Shown in pieces: positions 7,731 to 16,763 of a stretch of DNA of 64,000 nucleotides (its first letter is position 1; the number at the start of each line of letters is the position of its first letter). The stretch is from positions 1-64,000 of the forward strand of contig DASZMV010000052.1 of assembly GCA_035551675.1 (NCBI GenBank). Reading direction: 5' to 3'. The translations under genes were made by a program, and so were the position numbers. Source of the DNA: JAFECT01 sp035551675. GTDB lineage: Bacteria > Pseudomonadota > Alphaproteobacteria > Caulobacterales > Caulobacteraceae. Under the pieces are notes generated by a model. The model was not told the origin of the DNA and made no database searches. It saw only the letters and a program-made list of their open reading frames with translations.

Positions 7731-9743
7731 ATGACTTCCCTTTGGGGTGCAGCGCAGCCTTGGGCCGCGCTGGTTCTGCTTGTCCTGTTCGCCGTACTTT
7801 TGAAGGCGTCGGGCACGATCAGATACATCGGCAACAACCGGGTCGCGATCGTCGAGAAGCTGTGGAGCGCCAAGGGCTCCATCCGCGGCGGCCTGATCGC
7901 GCTCAAGAAAGAAGCCGGTTTCCAGCCCGAGGTGTTGCGCGGCGGCGCGCACCTGTTCTTCCCGTTCCAGTTCCGCCTGCACGTCCAGCCTCTGGTGACC
8001 ATTCCCCAGGGCCGCATCGGCTATGTCTTCGCCCGCGACGGACGCGCGCTTGACGCCGACCAGGTGCTCGCGTCGAACCTCGAAGGCGCCGACGACTTTC
8101 AGGACGCGCGCCGCTTTCTCGAATCCGGCGGCCAGAAGGGTCCGCAGCGCAAGGTGCTGCGTGAGGGCTCCTATGCGCTGAACCTCGCCGAGTTTGTGGT
8201 GGTGACCAAGGAACAGACCTTCGGGCTGCGCCTCGACAAGGCCGACGCCGCCCTGCTCGACGAGATGGCGGAGGTCATCGAAAGCCGCGCCGGGTTTGTG
8301 CCGGTGGTGCTCAAGGACGCCGACGATGAAATCGCCATCGTGACCGTTCACGACGGTCCGGCCCTGCCCGCCGGCGAGATCATCGCGCCCACAGTCGGCG
8401 AAGATTCGAAAGTGTCGGAGACCTTCCACAACAGCTTCCAGGACCCTGAGAAGTTCCTGGCGGCGGGCGGCCGGCGCGGCCGCCAGCTGCAGGTGCTGGT
8501 GGAAGGCACCTATTACATCAACCGCCTGTTCGCGACGATCGAGCGTGTCGAAAAGACCGTGGTCGAAGTCGGTCAGGTGGGCGTAGTAGTCTCCTATACC
8601 GGCGAACTAGGCGTCGACACGTCCGGCGACGCCTATCGTCACGGCGAGCTGGTCGACAACGGCCGGCGCGGCGTGTGGTGCGAGCCGCTGTTGCCCGGCA
8701 AGTATGCGTTCAACACCTACGCCGGTCGAATCGCCATGGTGCCGACGACCAACTTCATCCTGAAGTGGGAAGCGGCGACCGCGGGCTCGCACCGTTTCGA
8801 TGAAAACCTGGCGGAAGTGTCGCTGATCACCCGCGATGCGTTCGAACCGACCCTGCCCGTCTCGGTCGTCGTGCACATCGACTACCGCAAGGCGCCGCTG
8901 GTGATCCAGCGCTTCGGTGACGTCAAGAAACTGGTCGAACAGACGCTCGATCCGATGGTCTCGGCCTATTTCAAGAACATCGGTCAGACCCGCACCCTGA
9001 TCGAACTGTTGCAGGACCGCAGCGAGATCCAGTCGCTGTCGTCCCAGGACATGAAACAGAAGTTCAGCGCCTATAATCTCGAGCTGCAGGAGGTGTTGAT
9101 CGGCACGCCGCGGCCTTCGGCGTCCGGCGACGACCAGATCGAGCGAATCCTGACCCAGCTGCGTCAGCGCCAGATCGCCGACGAACAGGTCGGCACCTAT
9201 GAGCGGCAGAAGCTCGCAGCCCAGAAGGAGCGTGAACTGCGCGAAGCCGAAGCCCGCGCCAAGCAGCAGACCGCCATCACCGAGTCGGAGCTGTCGATCC
9301 AGGTGAAGGCCAACGAGGGCCGCGCCTCGCTCGCGCGTTCGGAACAGGACGCCGACCAGACCCGCACGCTCGCGCGGGCCGAGGCCGACCGCATCCAGTA
9401 CCTGGGCGAAGGCGAATCGAAGAAGGTCGTGGCGCTAGCCGCCGCGGAAGCGGAGCGGGTGACCAAGGTCGGCCTCGCCCAGGCGGAAGCGATCGAGAAG
9501 CAGGTCGCGGCGTCGGGCGGCGCGCGCTACCAGCTCGCCCGCCAGGTCGCCGAACGCTTCGCCGAGGCGCTGGAAACCTCAGGCGTAGACGTGGTGCCAA
9601 AGGTGCAGATCACCGGCTCCGGCGCCGACGGCCAAGGCGGCGGCGTGATGCAAGCGCTGTTGACGCTGCTGATGTCCGACAAACTGGGCGTCCCGCTCGA
9701 CGACCGCACGCCGCCGCCGGGCCCGCAGAAGAAGGCCGCGTAA
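7731..9743 (+). CDS. Flotillin-like SPFH (Band 7) membrane protein
   Basis: SPFH proteins such as flotillin and FloT organise membrane microdomains. The 670-residue product has one N-terminal membrane segment (about 8-26), an SPFH domain in the middle (about 280-450), a long Glu/Arg/Ala-rich helical flotillin region (about 480-610, with AEADRIQYLGEGESKKV) and a Gly-rich tail. The N-terminal third holds two related blocks (about 122-155 and 236-268; FQD...FL..GG...VL.EG.Y..N), an apparent internal duplication. ATG 7731 is chosen over 7665 because it places the membrane helix at the N-terminus. It is not next to an NfeD gene; the other SPFH gene in the window (19531) is. Confidence 0.85.
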   Translation: MTSLWGAAQPWAALVLLVLFAVLLKASGTIRYIGNNRVAIVEKLWSAKGSIRGGLIALKKEAGFQPEVLRGGAHLFFPFQFRLHVQPLVTIPQGRIGYVFARDGRALDADQVLASNLEGADDFQDARRFLESGGQKGPQRKVLREGSYALNLAEFVVVTKEQTFGLRLDKADAALLDEMAEVIESRAGFVPVVLKDADDEIAIVTVHDGPALPAGEIIAPTVGEDSKVSETFHNSFQDPEKFLAAGGRRGRQLQVLVEGTYYINRLFATIERVEKTVVEVGQVGVVVSYTGELGVDTSGDAYRHGELVDNGRRGVWCEPLLPGKYAFNTYAGRIAMVPTTNFILKWEAATAGSHRFDENLAEVSLITRDAFEPTLPVSVVVHIDYRKAPLVIQRFGDVKKLVEQTLDPMVSAYFKNIGQTRTLIELLQDRSEIQSLSSQDMKQKFSAYNLELQEVLIGTPRPSASGDDQIERILTQLRQRQIADEQVGTYERQKLAAQKERELREAEARAKQQTAITESELSIQVKANEGRASLARSEQDADQTRTLARAEADRIQYLGEGESKKVVALAAAEAERVTKVGLAQAEAIEKQVAASGGARYQLARQVAERFAEALETSGVDVVPKVQITGSGADGQGGGVMQALLTLLMSDKLGVPLDDRTPPPGPQKKAA

Positions 9744-9764
9744 TCAGGCTTTCGAATTGAGAAA

Positions 9765-9797
9765 GGAAACGCCGCGCCGCAAGGCGCGGCGTTTTCC
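9765..9797. terminator. Bidirectional terminator hairpin
   Basis: An 11-bp perfect stem, AACGCCGCGCC (9768-9778) and GGCGCGGCGTT (9783-9793), with a GCAA loop, is flanked by GGAAA and TTTTCC so both strands end in a short T-run. It lies between the convergent ends of the flotillin-like gene and gcvPB and can serve both. Confidence 0.75.
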
Positions 9798-11371
9798 TAT
9801 TCCGCTGCCTGCGCCATCGGCGCAGTCCACTTCAGCTTCGGCTGACGCGCGGCGCGGGTTTCATCGAGGCGGCGCAGGGGGGCGTGGTAGGGCGCGCCCT
9901 TGAAGCGTTCGACGTCGCCGGCCTTAGCCGCCTTGGCGAGCGCACGCAAGGCTTCGACGAAGCGGTCGAGCTCCTGTTTGGACTCGGTCTCGGTCGGTTC
10001 GATCAGCATCGCCCCGTGCACCACCAGCGGGAAGTACATGGTCATCGGGTGGAAGCCCTCGTCGATCATCGCCTTGGCGAAGTCGAGCGTGGTCACCTCG
10101 GTGCCTTCGAGCCAGCGGTCATCGAACAGGGCTTCGTGCATGCACGGACCGTCGGGGAACGCCGGCGTCATTAGGTCCTTGAGCCGCGCCTTGATGTAGT
10201 TGGCGTTCAGCACCGCATCCTCGGCGACCTGGCGCAGGCCGTCGGAACCGTGGCTCATCATATAGCTGAGCGCGCGGACGTACATGCCCATCTGGCCCTG
10301 GAAGGCGCACATGCGGCCGAACGACTTTTCCGCAACGTCGCGTTCTTCCTCGACGAGATGAAAGCCATCCTTGTCGTGCACGACCCAAGGAACCGGCGCA
10401 TAGGGCGCCAGCGCCTGCGACAGCACCACCGGACCCGCGCCCGGACCGCCGCCGCCGTGCGGTGTCGAGAAGGTCTTGTGCAGGTTGATGTGCATGGCGT
10501 CGACGCCGAGGTCGCCCGGCCGCACGCGCCCGACGATGGCGTTGAAGTTCGCGCCGTCGCAGTAGAAGTAGGCGCCTGCGGCGTGGGCCAGGCGCGCGAT
10601 CTCGATCACGTCGCGCTCGAACAGGCCGCAGGTGTTGGGGTTGGTGACCATGATCGCGGCGATGTCGGGCCCGAGCTTGGCTTCCATATCCTTCAGGTCC
10701 ACGCGACCGTCGGGCGTCTGGGCAATCTCGCGCACCGAATAGCCGACGAAGGCGGCGGTGGCGGGATTGGTCCCGTGCGCTGAGGTCGGGACCAGCACCA
10801 CGCGTCGCGCGGCGTCGCCCTTGGCGTCGTGCGCGGCGTGAATGGCCAGCAGACCGCAGAGTTCGCCGTGCGCGCCGGCTTTCGGCGACAGCGCGACCGC
10901 GGGCATGCCGGTAAGCGTCTTGAGCCAGTGCGCCAACTGGTCCATCAGCTCGATGGCGCCCTGCACCGTCGACTGCGGCTGCAGGGGATGCACGTCGCCG
11001 AAGCCCGGCAGGCGCGCCATCTTTTCGTTGAGGCGCGGGTTGTGCTTCATGGTGCACGATCCCAGCGGATAGAGCGCGAGGTCGATGGCGTGGTTCTTCT
11101 GGCTCAGGCGCACGTAGTGGCGCAGCGCCTCGGGCTCCGAGAGGCCCGGCAGGCCGATCGGCTCCTTGCGCACCAGGTCGCCGAGGTCGGACGCATCGCG
11201 GTCGGCTTCGGGGAGATCGAGGCCCGTCTTGTCCCAGGCGTTCAGTTCGAAGATCAGCGCCTCGTCCTGCAGCAGGCCGCGACCGCCGGTCAGCGTCGCG
11301 TGCAGCTCATTGTTCTCGGAGGCGGCTTCGGGACGCGTGGGTCGACCCACATTGGCCATGGTGGTGGTCAT
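9797..11371 (-). CDS. gcvPB: Glycine dehydrogenase (decarboxylating) subunit 2
   Basis: This is the C-terminal half of the P-protein, which decarboxylates glycine and transfers the aminomethyl group to the lipoyl arm of GcvH. The PLP-binding lysine is visible in HINLHKTFSTPHGGGGPG, as is the cofactor-site segment NPNTCGLFERDV. Length (524) is normal for the split enzyme. It is the last gene of gcvT-gcvH-gcvPA-gcvPB and overlaps gcvPA by 4 bases (ATGA at 11368-11371), which suggests translational coupling of the two halves. Expression should follow the glycine riboswitch at 14272-14468. Confidence 0.97.
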   Translation of the reverse strand: MTTTMANVGRPTRPEAASENNELHATLTGGRGLLQDEALIFELNAWDKTGLDLPEADRDASDLGDLVRKEPIGLPGLSEPEALRHYVRLSQKNHAIDLALYPLGSCTMKHNPRLNEKMARLPGFGDVHPLQPQSTVQGAIELMDQLAHWLKTLTGMPAVALSPKAGAHGELCGLLAIHAAHDAKGDAARRVVLVPTSAHGTNPATAAFVGYSVREIAQTPDGRVDLKDMEAKLGPDIAAIMVTNPNTCGLFERDVIEIARLAHAAGAYFYCDGANFNAIVGRVRPGDLGVDAMHINLHKTFSTPHGGGGPGAGPVVLSQALAPYAPVPWVVHDKDGFHLVEEERDVAEKSFGRMCAFQGQMGMYVRALSYMMSHGSDGLRQVAEDAVLNANYIKARLKDLMTPAFPDGPCMHEALFDDRWLEGTEVTTLDFAKAMIDEGFHPMTMYFPLVVHGAMLIEPTETESKQELDRFVEALRALAKAAKAGDVERFKGAPYHAPLRRLDETRAARQPKLKWTAPMAQAAE

Positions 11372-12711
11372 GCCAGCACCTCCGAGAGCGCGGACGCATA
11401 GGTTTGGATGTCGCCGTCGGTGACCGTCTCGGTCGCAGCGACCAGGATCACGTCCTCGAAGCCGCCCTCGGGATGCAGCCGCGCGTAGGGCACGCCGCCG
11501 AGCACGCCCTTGTTGGCGAGCGCTTCGACCACGTCCTTCGCGGGCTTGCGTGTCTTGATGGCGAACTCGTTGAAGAAGCGCGGGGTCAGGACCTCGACGC
11601 CGGCCACCGCCTTCAGCGCGTCGCGCAGTTTCAGCGCCTGGGCGTGGTTGATCTCCGCCAGCCGGCGCAGCCCCTTTTCACCCATCAGGCTCATGTGAAT
11701 GGTCCACGCCAGGGCGCAGAGGCCCGAGTTGGTGCAGATGTTCGAGGTCGCCTTGTCGCGGCGGATGTGCTGTTCGCGCGTCGACAGCGTCAGCACGTAA
11801 CCGCGCTTGCCGTCCGCATCCACCGTCTCGCCGCACAGGCGGCCCGGCATCTGGCGGGTCAGTTTTTCGCGCGCGGCGAACAGGCCCACGTACGGACCGC
11901 CGAAGTTCAGGCCGACACCAATGGACTGGCCCTCGGCCGCGACGATGTCCGCCCCCATGGCGCCGGGCGACTTCAACAGGCCGAGCGACACCGCCTCGGT
12001 CACCACCACGATCAGGAGCGCACCGGCCGCGTGCGCGGCTTCGGCGATCTTCGAAACGTCGGTCGCCGTGCCGAACACATTGGGCGTCTGCACAATGACG
12101 CAGGCGGTGTCGGCGTCGATGGCGTCGATCACCTTGGCTTCGGCGTCGATCGCCGGTTCGAGCGCGACGGTCTCGATCTGGGTGGCGTGCGCCAGGGTCT
12201 CGGCCGCGTGCAGATAGTGCGGGTGCACCCCGCCGGAGAACACCGCCTTGTGCCGCCGCGTCACGCGTTGCGCCATCAGCACCGCTTCCGCCGTCGCGGT
12301 CGAGCCGTCGTACATGGAGGCGTTGGCCACATCCATGCCGGTCAGGTTCGCCACCTGGGTCTGGAACTCGAACAGCACCTGCAGCGTGCCCTGGGCGATC
12401 TCGGGCTGGTAGGGCGTATAGCTGGTCAGGAACTCCGAGCGCTGGATCAGGTGATCCACCGACGCCGGCACGTGATGCTTGTACGCGCCCGCGCCACAGA
12501 AGAACGGAACCGAACCCGCCGGCGTGTTCTTCGCCGCCAGCTTGGACAACGCCCGCTCGACCTCGAGCTCGCCCATGTGTTTGGGCAGGTCGACAAGGCC
12601 GTCGCGGCGCGCCGACTGCGGCACGTCCACGAACAGGTCGTCGATCGACTTGACGCCGATGACCCCGAGCATCTCGGTGCGGTCTTGCGGGCTGAGCGGT
12701 AGGTAACGCAT
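11368..12711 (-). CDS. gcvPA: Glycine dehydrogenase (decarboxylating) subunit 1
   Basis: This is the N-terminal half of the P-protein, 447 residues. It starts with the typical MRYLPLSPQDRTEMLGVIG and contains the conserved YTPYQPEIAQGTLQVLFEFQ and NASMYDGSTA segments. It pairs with GcvPB to form the alpha2beta2 P-protein. It follows gcvH by 13 bases and overlaps gcvPB by 4. The split form is usual for Alphaproteobacteria such as Caulobacter, while E. coli has one fused protein. Confidence 0.97.
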   Translation of the reverse strand: MRYLPLSPQDRTEMLGVIGVKSIDDLFVDVPQSARRDGLVDLPKHMGELEVERALSKLAAKNTPAGSVPFFCGAGAYKHHVPASVDHLIQRSEFLTSYTPYQPEIAQGTLQVLFEFQTQVANLTGMDVANASMYDGSTATAEAVLMAQRVTRRHKAVFSGGVHPHYLHAAETLAHATQIETVALEPAIDAEAKVIDAIDADTACVIVQTPNVFGTATDVSKIAEAAHAAGALLIVVVTEAVSLGLLKSPGAMGADIVAAEGQSIGVGLNFGGPYVGLFAAREKLTRQMPGRLCGETVDADGKRGYVLTLSTREQHIRRDKATSNICTNSGLCALAWTIHMSLMGEKGLRRLAEINHAQALKLRDALKAVAGVEVLTPRFFNEFAIKTRKPAKDVVEALANKGVLGGVPYARLHPEGGFEDVILVAATETVTDGDIQTYASALSEVLA

Positions 12712-12724
12712 TCGCGACTTTCGA

Positions 12725-13090
12725 TTAGAGCGTGGAGAGGAACTGGTCGTAGGCGGCGCGGTCCATCAGCGCGTCGACCTCGGCGGAGCTCGCGACCTTG
12801 ATCTTGCAGAACCAGCCGGCGCCTTCGGGGTCGGCGTTGACGGTTTCCGGCGCGGCGCCCAGCGCGGCGTTGCCTTCCACCACTTCGCCCGACACCGGGG
12901 CGTAGACGTCCGACGCAGCCTTGACGCTTTCGACGACGGCGCAGCCGTCGCCCTTGTTCACGTGCTTGCCGGCGTCCGGCGTCTCGACGAACACCACGTC
13001 GCCGAGCTGTTCAGCGGCGTAGCGGGTGATGCCGATGGTGGCGACGTCGCCGTCGAGGGAGACCCACTCGTGATCCTTGGTGAAGCGCAT
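12725..13090 (-). CDS. gcvH: Glycine cleavage system H protein
   Basis: This is the 121-residue lipoyl carrier of the glycine cleavage complex. The lipoylated lysine is Lys57 in VESVKAASD, and the N-terminus MRFTKDHEWVSL is the family hallmark. It shuttles the aminomethyl group between GcvP, GcvT and the lipoamide dehydrogenase. It lies between gcvT (14 bases upstream) and gcvPA (13 bases downstream). It has a good ribosome site (GAGAGGAAC) before the ATG. Confidence 0.97.
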   Translation of the reverse strand: MRFTKDHEWVSLDGDVATIGITRYAAEQLGDVVFVETPDAGKHVNKGDGCAVVESVKAASDVYAPVSGEVVEGNAALGAAPETVNADPEGAGWFCKIKVASSAEVDALMDRAAYDQFLSTL

Positions 13091-13104
13091 GGTCGGGGTT
13101 CCTC

Positions 13105-14223
13105 TCAGGGTTTGCGGTAGTAGCGTTGAGCGACGAAGGGCATGGCGACGACTTCCGCCGCCAGAGTCTTGCCGCGCACGATGACGGCGAGATCGGTTCC
13201 AAGTTCGGCGAAGGCGGGCGGCACATAACCCATGGCGATGTTGTGGCCGAGCGTCACGGACGGTCCGCCTGAGGTGACCTTGCCGATGACGTTTCTGCCC
13301 TTGTCGGCGATTTCGGCGCCTTCGCGCGCGGGGGCGCCTTCCTTCACGTTCAGACCGACGCGCTTGCGCTTCAGATCGCCCGCCAGTTCGGCGAGGATGC
13401 GCGCAGCACCGGGGAAGTTCGCCTCTTCCTTGCGCCGCTTCGAGAGCGCGAAGGTGAGCGAGGCTTCGACCGGGCTGGTGGTTTCATCCGCGTCGTGGCC
13501 GTAAAGCGGCAGGCCCGCTTCCAGGCGCAGGCTGTCGCGCGCGCCGAGCCCGATCGGACGCACGCGCGCGTCCTTCAGGAGGGTGTTCCAGATGCGCTCG
13601 GCCGCCGACGCGGGCACGGAAATCTCGTAACCGTCCTCGCCGGTGTAACCCGAGCGCGAGACGAAACAGTCTTCGCCGAAGAGCGTCATGCGCGTGGAAT
13701 CCATGAACCCCATCTCGGCGAGTTTGGGTTCATGCGCGGCCATCGCCGCCGCAGCTTCCGGCCCCTGGATCGCCATCAAGGCGCGATCATCCAGGCGTTC
13801 GAGTTCGGCTTCGCCGGCGAGATCACCCGCGATCTTGGCGAAGTCGCCGTCCTTGCAGGCGGCGTTGACCACGATGAACAGGCCGTCGTCGTCGGGCTTG
13901 CCGGCCATCAGGTCGTCGAGCATGCCGCCGTCGGGCGCCAGCAGGAGCGAGTAGCGCTGCTTGCCCGGCTTCAGCCCCTGGTAGTCGCCGGGGACCAGTT
14001 TCTCGAAGCTCTTGAACGGTTCGGCGCCGCGCAGCTTGGCCTGGCCCATGTGCGACACGTCGAACAGGCCCGCGTGCTCGCGCGTCCAGCGGTGCTCGGC
14101 AAGGACGCCCTCATACTGCACTGGCATGTCGTAGCCGGCGAACCCGACCATGCGCGCCCCCAACGCCCGGTGCGCCGCGTTTAGCGGGGTGGTTTTCAGG
14201 GTGTCTTGAACCGTCTCGGTCAT
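13105..14223 (-). CDS. gcvT: Aminomethyltransferase (glycine cleavage T protein)
   Basis: GcvT transfers the methylene group from the lipoyl arm to tetrahydrofolate and releases ammonia. The 372-residue protein shows the family segments MVGFAGYDMPVQYEG, GLFDVSHMGQ (with the catalytic-region Asp) and SRSGYTGEDGYEI. It is the first gene of the operon; the tandem glycine riboswitch lies directly upstream, so this gene carries the regulated leader. The start ATG 14223 gives an N-terminus about 15 residues before the conserved LGARMVGF block. Confidence 0.96.
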   Translation of the reverse strand: MTETVQDTLKTTPLNAAHRALGARMVGFAGYDMPVQYEGVLAEHRWTREHAGLFDVSHMGQAKLRGAEPFKSFEKLVPGDYQGLKPGKQRYSLLLAPDGGMLDDLMAGKPDDDGLFIVVNAACKDGDFAKIAGDLAGEAELERLDDRALMAIQGPEAAAAMAAHEPKLAEMGFMDSTRMTLFGEDCFVSRSGYTGEDGYEISVPASAAERIWNTLLKDARVRPIGLGARDSLRLEAGLPLYGHDADETTSPVEASLTFALSKRRKEEANFPGAARILAELAGDLKRKRVGLNVKEGAPAREGAEIADKGRNVIGKVTSGGPSVTLGHNIAMGYVPPAFAELGTDLAVIVRGKTLAAEVVAMPFVAQRYYRKP

Positions 14224-14271
14224 GGGGCCTCCGGCAGTCGGGTACGCGTGACCGGGCGACCGCCGGTCTAC

Positions 14272-14468
14272 GCCCCCGCTGTCCTGAAGCCTGAGAGATT
14301 CCGGGACGAGCGGGTCCCTTGCTCCGTCGGCGAGCCCCAGGGGGCTGCTTTCCAGCGTTTCGATCCTCTGCGCGGTCCTTGGAGCCTGAGCGTTTCCGGG
14401 GCGGTTGCGCCTTCGGCGTCGAGCCTGGAATCACCAGCCCGATCTCTCCCGCGAGAGCGCGCGGAACC
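14272..14468 (-). promoter_or_regulatory. Tandem glycine riboswitch upstream of gcvT
   Basis: Read on the minus strand, two consecutive aptamers can be recognised. The first (about 14468-14362) has GGGAGAGA, then GCCGAAGGCGCAA, CCGGAAACGCTCAGGC and AAGGACCG. The second (about 14361-14272) has CTGGAAAGC, GCCGACGGAGCAAG, CCGGAATCTCTCAGGC and AGGACAG. These match the conserved GCCGANGG-AAN-CTCAGGC core of glycine riboswitches. Known gcvT riboswitches turn the cleavage operon on when glycine is present. It occupies most of the only gene-free stretch longer than 300 bases (14224-14551). I could not assign the expression platform near the gcvT ribosome site. Confidence 0.92.
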
Positions 14469-14551
14469 TGGGGGAGCGCCCCTTGAGAGTCAAGCCAGGG
14501 AGGGCCAATTCTGGCCTTGTGGCGGTCTAGGGTTGCCGCAGGGAGGTTTCG

Positions 14552-14932
14552 ATGACCAACGCCTTCGCCATGACCGATCCGGCCATACTTCGCCGCTTCG
14601 ACGAACCTGACGAGGTCCGTCACTTCGAGAAGGGCAAGTTCGAGCTGGTCCACATCGGCGGCATGACCATTGGGCGCGCGACCTACGAGCCCGGCTGGAA
14701 GTGGTCTGAACACGTGGGCAAGAAAATCGGTGTAGACCGCTGCCCCGTCGAGCACCTGGGCTATGTGGTAAGTGGCCGCGCCACCGCCGCCTTCGCCGAC
14801 GGGCGCATCTACGAACTCCGGGCTGGGGAACTTTTCTACATTTCCCCCGAACCGCACGACAGCTGGGTGCTCGGCGATGAGCCGTACGTGTCGCTTCATC
14901 TCATGGGCGCGGGCGCCTACGCGAAGAAATAG
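14552..14932 (+). CDS. Cupin-domain protein
   Basis: The 126-residue protein is predicted to be a single cupin barrel. Visible are the Gly/Pro-rich strand turns, EHLGYVVSGRATAAFADGR (second half of cupin motif 1) and the motif-2-like ELRAGELFYISPEPHDSW, whose His could bind a metal. Candidate metal ligands in motif 1 are less clear (WSEHVGKK). Such small cupins may be enzymes, sugar isomerases or sensors; no substrate can be named. A strong ribosome site (GGGAGG) precedes ATG 14552. It is divergent from the gcv operon and convergent with argS. Confidence 0.75.
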   Translation: MTNAFAMTDPAILRRFDEPDEVRHFEKGKFELVHIGGMTIGRATYEPGWKWSEHVGKKIGVDRCPVEHLGYVVSGRATAAFADGRIYELRAGELFYISPEPHDSWVLGDEPYVSLHLMGAGAYAKK

Positions 14933-14960
14933 CGACACGACCGGCGTCGGTCGACTTGGC

Positions 14961-16763
14961 TTACATCCGCTCGGGCGTCTCGATGCCCAATAATTCCAGC
15001 GTCTGCTCGAGCTGTTTCAGGGTCGCTTCCGCCAGGCGCAGGCGGGAGGCGCGCAGGTCCGGCGTCGGCGCGGCCAGCACCGGGCAGGCGGCGTAGAATT
15101 TCGAGAAGCTTTGGCTCAGGCGATAGGCGTGTTCGGCGAGGTGGTTGGGGGCGCGTTTGTCGTACGCCTCCTCGAGCGCGGTTTCGAAGGCGTCGAGCGT
15201 GAGGGCGAGGTCGCGTTCGGCCGGTTCGGTGATGACGATGGCGCCGGATTTCGCGCCCTCGTCGGCCGCCTTTCGCAACAGCGATTTGATCCGCACCGCC
15301 TGATACAGCAGGTAAGGGCCGGTCCTGCCCTCGAAGCTGGTGAAGCGGTCGAGGTCGAAGACGTAGCTGGTGCCGCGGAAGTTGGACAGGTCGGCGAATT
15401 TCAGCGCCGCGATCGCGACCTTGTGCGCGGTGTCTTCGAATTCCTGCGGCGGCAGTTCGGAACCGAGGTCCGCTTCGTGCAAGCGCGCGCGCGCCTTTTC
15501 CGTCGCCATCTCGATCAGGTCGCCGAGTTTCAGCACGCCGCCGGCGCGAGTCTTGAATGGCTTGCCGTCGGGCCCGTTCATTGTGCCGAAGCCGAGGTGT
15601 TCCAGCGAACCCTCCTCGGCGTAGCCCGCGAGATAGGCGGTGCGGAACACCTGTTCGAAGTGATCCGCCTGCCGCTGGTCGACGACGTAGAGCACCAGGT
15701 CGGGGTTCTGCTCGTTGCGGCGATCCAGGATGGTGGCGACGTCGGTGGCGCCGTACATGGCGGAGCCATCGCGCGAGACGACGATCAGCGGATTGACCTT
15801 GGCCTTGTCGCTGTCGCGCGCAACGTGCACGACCAGCGCGCCTTGGTCGGGAACCGCGAGGCCCTTTGTCTTCAGGTCTTCGACCATGGCTTCCATCAGA
15901 TGGTCGGCGTCGCTTTCGCCCTTCCACAGATCGAAGCGCACGTTCAGGGAATCGAAGTCGCGCTTCAGCGCCGCCATCGAGACGTCGTGCATGTGCCGCC
16001 ACAGCGCGACATAGCCGGGGCGCCCGGCCTGCAGTTCGGCGGTGGCCTTGCGCGCGGCGTCGCGGAAAGCAAGATCGAAGCCGGGGTTCGGCGCGCGCAC
16101 GCCGTCGACCTCGACGAACTCCTTCGTGCGCTTCGAGGCCGCGGGATAGATGCGGTCGAGATCCTCGATACTGACCGGGCTCTCCGCCGGGAACGGTCCC
16201 TCGCCGTCTGCGGCAAAGGCGTCGGCCTTGCCCTCTTCGAGGATGGCCACGATGAGCAGGCCCATCTGGAAGCCCCAGTCGCCGAAGTGGGCGTCGCCCC
16301 ACACCTCGTCGCCGCCGAAACGGAACAGGCGCTTCAGGGATTCGCCGATGATCGAGGCGCGCAGGTGGCCCACGTGCATCGGCTTGGCCACGTTCGGACC
16401 GCCGTAGTCGATGACTACCCGGCGGGGCGTCGGCACGCTGCCGGCGCCCGCGCGCGGATCGTTCGCGACGTCTTCGGCGCGTTTCGCCAGCGCGGCGTTG
16501 GTCACCCGGAAATTGATGAAGCCGGGGCCGGCGATGTCGAGTTTCTCGACGCGCGGATCGCCCTTCAGCGCCTCGACCACGCGGGTCGCGATCTCGCGCG
16601 GATTGCGGCCCGCGGCCTTGGCGGCGGCGAGCGCGCCGTTGCATTGGAAATCGGCCAGGTCGGGACGATCGGACGCGGTCACGCGCCCGAAGGCCTTATC
16701 CAAACCTTGGGATGCGAAGGCGGCGGCCGCCGCTTCGCCCAGAGCCCCCTTCAGATCGCTCAT
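14961..16763 (-). CDS. argS: Arginyl-tRNA synthetase
   Basis: ArgS is a class I synthetase that charges tRNA-Arg. The 600-residue length fits. Seen are the HIGH-type motif HVGH in KPMHVGHLRASIIGE, a degenerate KMSKS-like loop (TRAGGVLKLGDLI), the N-terminal tRNA-binding (Add) domain at about 1-110, and the DALR anticodon-binding C-terminal domain (about 480-600, ending ETPERM). The gene is overlapped at its 5' end by 4 bases (ATGA) by the secreted protein gene upstream, which suggests co-transcription. Confidence 0.97.
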   Translation of the reverse strand: MSDLKGALGEAAAAAFASQGLDKAFGRVTASDRPDLADFQCNGALAAAKAAGRNPREIATRVVEALKGDPRVEKLDIAGPGFINFRVTNAALAKRAEDVANDPRAGAGSVPTPRRVVIDYGGPNVAKPMHVGHLRASIIGESLKRLFRFGGDEVWGDAHFGDWGFQMGLLIVAILEEGKADAFAADGEGPFPAESPVSIEDLDRIYPAASKRTKEFVEVDGVRAPNPGFDLAFRDAARKATAELQAGRPGYVALWRHMHDVSMAALKRDFDSLNVRFDLWKGESDADHLMEAMVEDLKTKGLAVPDQGALVVHVARDSDKAKVNPLIVVSRDGSAMYGATDVATILDRRNEQNPDLVLYVVDQRQADHFEQVFRTAYLAGYAEEGSLEHLGFGTMNGPDGKPFKTRAGGVLKLGDLIEMATEKARARLHEADLGSELPPQEFEDTAHKVAIAALKFADLSNFRGTSYVFDLDRFTSFEGRTGPYLLYQAVRIKSLLRKAADEGAKSGAIVITEPAERDLALTLDAFETALEEAYDKRAPNHLAEHAYRLSQSFSKFYAACPVLAAPTPDLRASRLRLAEATLKQLEQTLELLGIETPERM

